64,000 nucleotides of DNA, from NCBI RefSeq assembly GCF_902500215.1, contig NZ_CABVOU010000016.1, positions 1 to 64,000 of the forward strand, read 5' to 3'. A program made the translations under genes and the position numbers. The notes beneath the pieces are model-generated. The model saw only the letters and a list, made by a program, of their open reading frames with translations, ran no database searches and was not told the DNA's origin. Below, piece by piece: positions 58,999-64,000 of the stretch (position 1 is the first letter of the stretch; every line of letters starts with the position of its first letter). Source of the DNA: Halomonas lysinitropha (GTDB lineage: Bacteria; Pseudomonadota; Gammaproteobacteria; Pseudomonadales; Halomonadaceae).

Positions 58999-60402
58999 TC
59001 AGAACTGATCCGGCAGCCAGGTGGCCAGTTCCGGGAACCAGGCCAGGGCCAGCAGCATGCAGAGTTGCAGCCCGATGAAGGGGATCACCCCCTTGTAGAT
59101 CGCCGAGGTAGGCACCGAGTCCGGCGCTACCCCGCGCAGATAGAAGAGGGCGAAGCCGAAGGGCGGCGTCAGGAAAGAGGTCTGCAGGTTGATGGCGATC
59201 ATGATGCCCAGCCAGACGGGGTCGACCCCCATCGCCAGCAGGATCGGCCCAACGATGGGCACTACCACGAAGGTGATCTCGATGAAGTCGAGGATGAAGC
59301 CAAGCAGGAAGATCACCAGCATCACGATGAGGGTGGCGCCCACCACGCCGCCGGGCATGTCCTCGAACAGGTCGGTGACCAGTTCCTCGCCGCCATAGGC
59401 GCGGAACACCAGCGAGAAGAGCGCGGCACCGATCAGGATCATGAAGACCATGGTGGTGACATGGGTCGTCGAGCGCAGCACCTCCTTGAGGGTCTGGATG
59501 TTCAGGCGCCGATAGGCCAGAGCCAGGATCATCGCACCGAAGGCACCGACGCCTGCCGCCTCGGTGGGCGTGGCAAAGCCGCCGAGAATCGAGCCCAGCA
59601 CGGCAACGATCAGTACGATGGGCGGGACCAGCCCCTTGAGCAACAGGAGCCCCAGGCCCCCTTCATGACCCAGCTCGTCCATCAGCTCCTTGCGATCGGC
59701 GGGTGGGGCGGATTGCGGCCTGAGCCAGGCGACCACCGAGACATAGGCGATGTAGAGCACCACCAGGGCAAGCCCGGGCACCAGGGCGCCCATGAACAGA
59801 TCGCCCACCGAGACCGTCTTGGGGCTGAAGATGCCCATGGAGAGCTGGGCTTGCTGGTAGGCGGAAGAGAGCACATCGCCGAGCAGCACCAGGGCGATGG
59901 AGGGGGGAATGATCTGTCCCAGGGTGCCGGTGGCGCAGATGGTGCCGGTAGCCAGCGGCATGCTGTAGCCGCGCTTGAGCATGGTGGGTAGCGACATCAG
60001 GCCCATGGTCACCACGGTAGCGCCGACGATGCCGGTAGAAGCGGCCAGCAGCATCCCCACCAGGGTCACCGAGATGCCCAGGCCCCCGCGTAGTGAGCCG
60101 AACAGCAGCGCCATGGCATCGAGCAGGTGCTCGGCAACCTTGGACTTCTCCAGCAGCACGCCCATCAGCACGAACAAGGGGACCGCCAGCAGTGTCTGGT
60201 TGGTCATGATGCCATAGAGGCGATTGGGGAAGGCGCCCAGATAGCCACCGTCGAAGTGGGCATCGATTCCCAGAGCCTCGAGGCCCAGCCCTAGCCCGGC
60301 AAAGGCCAGGGCGGTACCGGCCAGCGACAGGGCGACGGGGTAACCGGCCATCAGTACCAGACAGATGACCAGGAAGAGCACCAGGGGCATGAACTCCAGC
60401 AT
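58999..60402 (-). CDS. dctM: TRAP transporter large permease
   Basis: 467 residues, DctM family, longer than TeaC by a central loop around residues 230-245. NQTLLAVPLFVLMGVLLEKSK and NLQTSFLTPPFGFALFYLRG are conserved. It overlaps dctQ by ATGA, so coupled translation. Confidence 0.92.
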   Translation of the reverse strand: MLEFMPLVLFLVICLVLMAGYPVALSLAGTALAFAGLGLGLEALGIDAHFDGGYLGAFPNRLYGIMTNQTLLAVPLFVLMGVLLEKSKVAEHLLDAMALLFGSLRGGLGISVTLVGMLLAASTGIVGATVVTMGLMSLPTMLKRGYSMPLATGTICATGTLGQIIPPSIALVLLGDVLSSAYQQAQLSMGIFSPKTVSVGDLFMGALVPGLALVVLYIAYVSVVAWLRPQSAPPADRKELMDELGHEGGLGLLLLKGLVPPIVLIVAVLGSILGGFATPTEAAGVGAFGAMILALAYRRLNIQTLKEVLRSTTHVTTMVFMILIGAALFSLVFRAYGGEELVTDLFEDMPGGVVGATLIVMLVIFLLGFILDFIEITFVVVPIVGPILLAMGVDPVWLGIMIAINLQTSFLTPPFGFALFYLRGVAPDSVPTSAIYKGVIPFIGLQLCMLLALAWFPELATWLPDQF

Positions 60403-60965
60403 CAGAGGAGCTCCTCGACATGAGGGTCATCGTCCTTTTCGGGCGGAGGCAGGCGTCCGGTGAGGACCAGGAAATGGCGGCTCGCTTCCACCAGGGCCTG
60501 AAGGAGCATCAGCCCTGCGAAGAGTGGGATCAGCGTCTTGAGCAGGAAGATGCCGGGGATGCCGCCGGTATCGGGTGAGCCCTCGAGAATGCTCCAGGAC
60601 CTGCCCACATAGTTCAGGCTCGTGAGGATCACGAAGACCATTACCGGTAGTAGCAGGAAGAGGGTGCCGCAGAGGTCGACCAGCGCCTTGCGCTTCGGCG
60701 TCATGGCACGGTAGAAAATGTCCACTCGCACGTGGCCGTCATGCTTGAGGGTCCAGGCGGCGGCCAGCATGAACACCACGGCGTGCATGTACATCACCGA
60801 CTCCTGCATGGGGATGCTGTTGAAGCTGAAGGCGTAGCGCAGCACCACGATCAGGAACTGGATGAGCATCATCGGCAGCACCAGCCAGGAGAGGCTCCTG
60901 CCGAGCCATTCCGAGGCACGGTCGAGCCAGGCGATGAAGCCTGGTAGCTCGTGGGATTGGGCCAT
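60402..60965 (-). CDS. dctQ: TRAP transporter small permease
   Basis: 187 residues with four helices, DctQ family. The typical segment is GHVRVDIFYRAMTPKRKALVDL. Start ATG 60965 (MAQSHELPGF); the frame runs on upstream without family likeness. First gene of the dctQMP unit. Confidence 0.88.
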   Translation of the reverse strand: MAQSHELPGFIAWLDRASEWLGRSLSWLVLPMMLIQFLIVVLRYAFSFNSIPMQESVMYMHAVVFMLAAAWTLKHDGHVRVDIFYRAMTPKRKALVDLCGTLFLLLPVMVFVILTSLNYVGRSWSILEGSPDTGGIPGIFLLKTLIPLFAGLMLLQALVEASRHFLVLTGRLPPPEKDDDPHVEELL

Positions 60966-61071
60966 GGGTATGGATCTCGCTGTTCGGATTTTGCGTCTGC
61001 TGAAGCATGATGGTCGCACACCAGGGGGCCGGCGTTTGCCCCTCGAGCCAACGATGACTATACGGTGGTCC

Positions 61072-61908
61072 TCAGTGTCGCGGCTTCTCAGCCTCGCGTC
61101 GAGTGGCGGCCAGGCAGGTTTGCAGGCAGGCCTCGGGCAGCCGTACGTCCACTGCAATGGGCAGGTGGTCCGAGAAGAGGTGGTCGAGTACCCGCACCTC
61201 GTCCGCCTGCAGGGACTCCGACAACAGAATGTGATCCAGGGCCCGGCGGGGTTGCCAGGAGGGGTAGCTGAGCGGTGGGCGCACCGGGTGCAGCGGCAGC
61301 GAGGCACGAAAGCGCTGGTGGCCATGGAGCTGTTCGGGCGTGCAGTTGAGGTCGCCCATCACCACCACGTGGCGCAATGGCTGGATGATCTCACTGAGGT
61401 AGTCGAGCTGTCGTACCCGGCCGCGATGACTCAGCGCCAGGTGGGCGACGAAGAGGTGCAGGGCATCGCTGCCCTCGCCGTAGCGGGCATGGATGGCGCC
61501 ACGACCGGGCAGAGTGCCGGGCAGGCGATACTCCTCGATGCGGCTCGGCGCCAGTCGCGACAGCAGCCCGTTGCTATGCTGGGCAATGCGCCCTAGGTTG
61601 CGGTTGAGCTGCTGGAAGTGGTGGGGAAAGCCGGCGTGGCTGGCCAGATACTCCACCTGGTTGACCTGGCTCGAGCGGAAACTCCCGCCGTCGGCCTCCT
61701 GAAGCCCGACGATGTCGAAGCGGCCGAGCACCTCGCCGATCATGTCCAGACGCCGTAGACGGTTCGGGTGCGGCAGCAGGTGCTGCCAGCTGCGCGTCAG
61801 GTAGTGATGGTAGGCCGAGGTCTGGATGCCCACCTGCAGGTTGAAGGTGAGCAGCTTCAGATGGCCGCCCACGAGCAGTGGCGTCCTTGCCTCGGCCAGA
61901 TGGGACAT
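61072..61908 (-). CDS. Endonuclease/exonuclease/phosphatase-family protein
   Basis: 278 residues. Metal and catalytic signatures of the EEP fold: LQEADGG, HLALSHRGR, GDLNCTP and the final SDHLPIAV. No signal peptide. It follows dsbA by 1 bp, so they share a transcript, a link also seen in pseudomonads. Substrate (DNA, RNA or phospholipid) unknown. Confidence 0.88.
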   Translation of the reverse strand: MSHLAEARTPLLVGGHLKLLTFNLQVGIQTSAYHHYLTRSWQHLLPHPNRLRRLDMIGEVLGRFDIVGLQEADGGSFRSSQVNQVEYLASHAGFPHHFQQLNRNLGRIAQHSNGLLSRLAPSRIEEYRLPGTLPGRGAIHARYGEGSDALHLFVAHLALSHRGRVRQLDYLSEIIQPLRHVVVMGDLNCTPEQLHGHQRFRASLPLHPVRPPLSYPSWQPRRALDHILLSESLQADEVRVLDHLFSDHLPIAVDVRLPEACLQTCLAATRREAEKPRH

Positions 61909-61909
61909 T

Positions 61910-62542
61910 TCAGTCTGCACGCTCCTCGCGGACTCTTTCGACCAGGGCACCCGCCACCTGTGGCATGTTGTCGAGGCTGCCGGCCGAGCTCGGTGAGACC
62001 AGATAACGGCCGTCGACGATCAGCGCCGGAACGCCCATCAGTTGCATCTGGCGCATGCGGGCGTGGGCCTGGTTCACCTTGCCCTTGACGCCAAAGGAGC
62101 CCAGCGCCTCCTGGGCTTCCGCCTCGCTGACGCCGTAGTTGCTGAAGAACTCGGCGATGGCATCGGGGTCGGTCAGGTCGCGGCCTTCCTCATGAATGGC
62201 GTGGAAGAAGTCGTCATGCAGGTCGTCGAGAATTCCCAGTTGCTGGGCCGCGTAGAAGGCGAAGGCGTGGGTGTTCCAGTCGCCGCCCATGGTGGCCGGC
62301 ATGCGCTGGAAGGCGACATCCTCGGGCTGTTCGGCAACCCAGGCGTTGAGGGGCTCCTCCAGGTTGTAACAGTGGGGACAGCCGTACCAGAAGGCCTCAG
62401 TCACTTCGATACGCTCCTCCTCGACCTGGGGCTCCACCGGGTTGTCGAGCACTTCGTAGTGCTCACCCTCAACGAGGGACTGGGCGCTGGCCAGGCCCGG
62501 TAGGGCGAGGCCGGCGAGGACGAGCATCAGGGGCTTGAGCAT
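61910..62542 (-). CDS. dsbA: Thiol:disulfide interchange protein DsbA
   Basis: 210 residues with a signal peptide ending in ASAQ. Active site CPHC (in WYGCPHCYNLE, near residue 55) and cis-Pro in GVPALIVDG. Oxidises cysteines of exported proteins. Upstream of the EEP gene and 149 bp after cytochrome c4. Confidence 0.96.
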   Translation of the reverse strand: MLKPLMLVLAGLALPGLASAQSLVEGEHYEVLDNPVEPQVEEERIEVTEAFWYGCPHCYNLEEPLNAWVAEQPEDVAFQRMPATMGGDWNTHAFAFYAAQQLGILDDLHDDFFHAIHEEGRDLTDPDAIAEFFSNYGVSEAEAQEALGSFGVKGKVNQAHARMRQMQLMGVPALIVDGRYLVSPSSAGSLDNMPQVAGALVERVREERAD

Positions 62543-62640
62543 GGGGTTCTCCTTGAGTGCATCATGGTCCCGGTGCCGAGAGGCGGCACGTCGGAGCTTT
62601 GATTCTTGCCCGGGAGAGGGGTTCCCCCGTAGACGCCAAT

Positions 62641-62682
62641 GGCGGCCCTAGGCCGCCCCGACGTGCCAGCGCCTCAGGCGCC
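62641..62682. other. Two hairpins between cytochrome c4 and dsbA
   Basis: GGCGGCC-CTA-GGCCGCC (62641-62657) and GCGCC-TCA-GGCGC (62670-62682) form stems without T runs. They may slow or stop transcription from the cytochrome gene. Confidence 0.5.
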
Positions 62683-62691
62683 GGGTCGATC

Positions 62692-63312
62692 TCAGTGCAG
62701 GCCCAGCACGTAGTTGGCGACGGCTTCCATATCATCATCGCTCAGCTTGGAGGCGATGCTGCCCATCATGTTCGCCGGGTCGTTGTTGCGCGCTCCAGAG
62801 GCGAAGTCCTGCAGGGTGCTCAGGGTGTACTCGGGGTGCTGGCCGGAAAGCGCCGGATAAACGGCCGTGCCGATGCCCTCGCCGGTGGGCGAATGACAGG
62901 CGGCACAGGCGGGGATGCCCTTGGCCATGTCGCCGGCGCGGTACAGTTCGCGGCCACGCTCGATCAACGCCTCGCCAGTGTCGGCCTGGCCCAGCGCCGG
63001 ATCCTGCTCGGCGTAGAACTTGGCGACGTCCCAGGCATCCTGGTCGGAGAAGTTGTCTACCTGCCCGGCCATCTGGGCAACTTCTCTGCGCCCTTCTCGG
63101 ATATCCATGATCTGCTTGGCCAGGTAGGAGGCCTGCTGACCGGCCAGGTTGGGGAAGGCACCGGACGGGCTGATGCCCTGCTGGCCGTGGCAGGCGGCAC
63201 AGGGCTGCGCCATCTCCTTGCCGGCTGCTGCATCGGCATCCGCTTGAAGGTCTGCATGGGCCACGCCGACGGCGCCCACGGTGATTGCCAGGCTTGCCAG
63301 TAGATTTCTCAT
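62692..63312 (-). CDS. Diheme cytochrome c4
   Basis: 206 residues with a signal peptide ending AHA. Two CAACH heme-binding motifs, one per half (near residues 38 and 137), with Met ligands further on. A periplasmic electron carrier to terminal oxidases. Same order with dsbA and engB as in pseudomonads. Confidence 0.94.
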   Translation of the reverse strand: MRNLLASLAITVGAVGVAHADLQADADAAAGKEMAQPCAACHGQQGISPSGAFPNLAGQQASYLAKQIMDIREGRREVAQMAGQVDNFSDQDAWDVAKFYAEQDPALGQADTGEALIERGRELYRAGDMAKGIPACAACHSPTGEGIGTAVYPALSGQHPEYTLSTLQDFASGARNNDPANMMGSIASKLSDDDMEAVANYVLGLH

Positions 63313-63424
63313 CGCTGTTCCACTTTCCCGTTACGTTGTTGGCCGGTACGTCCCCTGGGTGCCGCCCGATCCTCGAGGCCGGGTGCCCTCTGGCCGGTCG
63401 CCGCCGACGCCTTGTGGTCGGTCG

Positions 63425-63451
63425 CTGACGGACGGAGCACGGTGGTATACT
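63425..63451 (+). promoter_or_regulatory. Candidate engB promoter
   Basis: CTGACG (63425-63430) and TATACT (63446-63451) with a 15-base gap on the plus strand; the spacing is short. An AT-rich patch (TTTATTATAA, 63481) lies downstream. Confidence 0.4.
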
Positions 63452-63555
63452 GGAGCGCCCCGGGTCGCAGACAAAGACGCTTTATTATAACGGAACACCA
63501 GAGCCGCGGGAATGCAACCCGTGGCGCCCTCGATCAACGTCAGGACTTTCCCGCG

Positions 63556-64000
63556 ATGTCGCGACTCAACTATCAGGCCTCCCGTTTTCTCATCAGTGCC
63601 CCGACCCTGGCCAAGTGCCCGCCGGATGATGGGGCCGAGGTGGCCTTCGCCGGCCGTTCCAATGCCGGAAAGTCCAGCGCCATCAATGCCCTGACGCGGC
63701 AGAAAGCGCTGGCCCGCACCTCCAAGACGCCGGGGCGCACCCAACTGATCAACTTCTTCACGCTGGGCGACGATAGTGGCCACCGGCTGGTCGACCTGCC
63801 GGGCTACGGCTATGCCAAGGTGCCCGAGCAGGTCAAGCTGGAGTGGCAGCGTCATCTTTCCGACTATCTGCGCCGGCGCGGCTCGCTGCGCGGACTGGTG
63901 CTGGTGATGGATGTGCGCCATCCGTTGACCGAATTCGACCAGACCCTGCTCGGCTGGGCCGACGAGGCCGGTATGCCGGTACATATCCTGCTGACCAAGG
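63556..64000 (+). CDS. engB: Ribosome-biogenesis GTPase EngB (YsxC/YihA), 5' part
   Basis: 148 codons are present and the gene runs off the window. P-loop GRSNAGKSS near residue 33, G3 motif DLPGYGYA, and the start of the G4 TK motif at the last bases. Needed for large-subunit assembly. ATG 63556 ([12 protein letters not shown]) matches the family. Divergent from cytochrome c4. Confidence 0.94.
   Translation, partial: MSRLNYQASRFLISAPTLAKCPPDDGAEVAFAGRSNAGKSSAINALTRQKALARTSKTPGRTQLINFFTLGDDSGHRLVDLPGYGYAKVPEQVKLEWQRHLSDYLRRRGSLRGLVLVMDVRHPLTEFDQTLLGWADEAGMPVHILLTK

Overview
The window is GC-rich chromosomal DNA from a gammaproteobacterium, most likely a moderately halophilic member of the Halomonadaceae (Halomonas or a close relative). 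The strongest pointers are a complete teaABCD locus for ectoine/hydroxyectoine uptake, a gene order engB / cytochrome c4 / dsbA shared with pseudomonads, an fpr gene with a divergent finR-type regulator, and two copies of a hairpin-forming intergenic repeat. It is almost all core or catabolic chromosome. I see no phage, insertion sequence, integrase, CRISPR array, rRNA or tRNA gene.

Layout. 1-660: tail of a TRAP permease gene, a terminator and a small Cys-rich protein. 687-17072: a full aerobic phenylacetate (paa) cluster. On the minus strand it reads paaFGHIJK, then paaABCDE, then paaZ; paaN-paaY are divergent on plus and the repressor gene paaX follows. 17226-22306: a minus-strand group with 8-oxoguanine deaminase, NCS2 purine permease, an atypical crotonase, an IclR regulator and an exported protein. 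22665-33501: housekeeping genes (serA, xseB-ispA-dxs, djlA, ribA, hemE) and the finR/fpr pair. 33571-36462: an 8 x 8 bp tandem repeat, then glnK, amtB and a second PII gene, with two sigma-54 promoters, and ubiK. 36536-46173: comM, glcB, trmB, a candidate small RNA, an AEC transporter and a FixH-like/SCO1 pair. 46187-51674: a type 2 PHA depolymerase, an FKBP isomerase and teaABCD. 51777-64000: yheS, dtd, a two-domain universal stress protein, thiD, a 2-oxoacid-type TRAP transporter, an EEP nuclease/phosphatase, dsbA, cytochrome c4 and the start of engB.

How the genes work together. PaaK makes phenylacetyl-CoA; PaaABCE (matured with PaaD) epoxidises it; PaaG isomerises it to the oxepin; PaaZ opens and oxidises the ring; PaaJ, PaaF and PaaH finish beta-oxidation to acetyl-CoA and succinyl-CoA; PaaI and PaaY remove stalled thioesters; PaaX senses phenylacetyl-CoA. 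The glyoxylate enzyme malate synthase G (glcB) would help use the acetyl-CoA. The PII/AmtB block is wired for nitrogen control, and teaABCD for osmotic stress.

The most interesting signals are non-coding: (1) a probable undescribed, Fur-controlled small RNA on the minus strand at about 43857-43971; (2) a perfect FNR/Anr box lying on the -35 element of the paaF promoter, suggesting oxygen control of phenylacetate breakdown; (3) two separate sigma-54 promoters for the two PII genes around amtB; (4) the 8 x 8 bp tandem repeat next to glnK; (5) the dispersed hairpin repeat.
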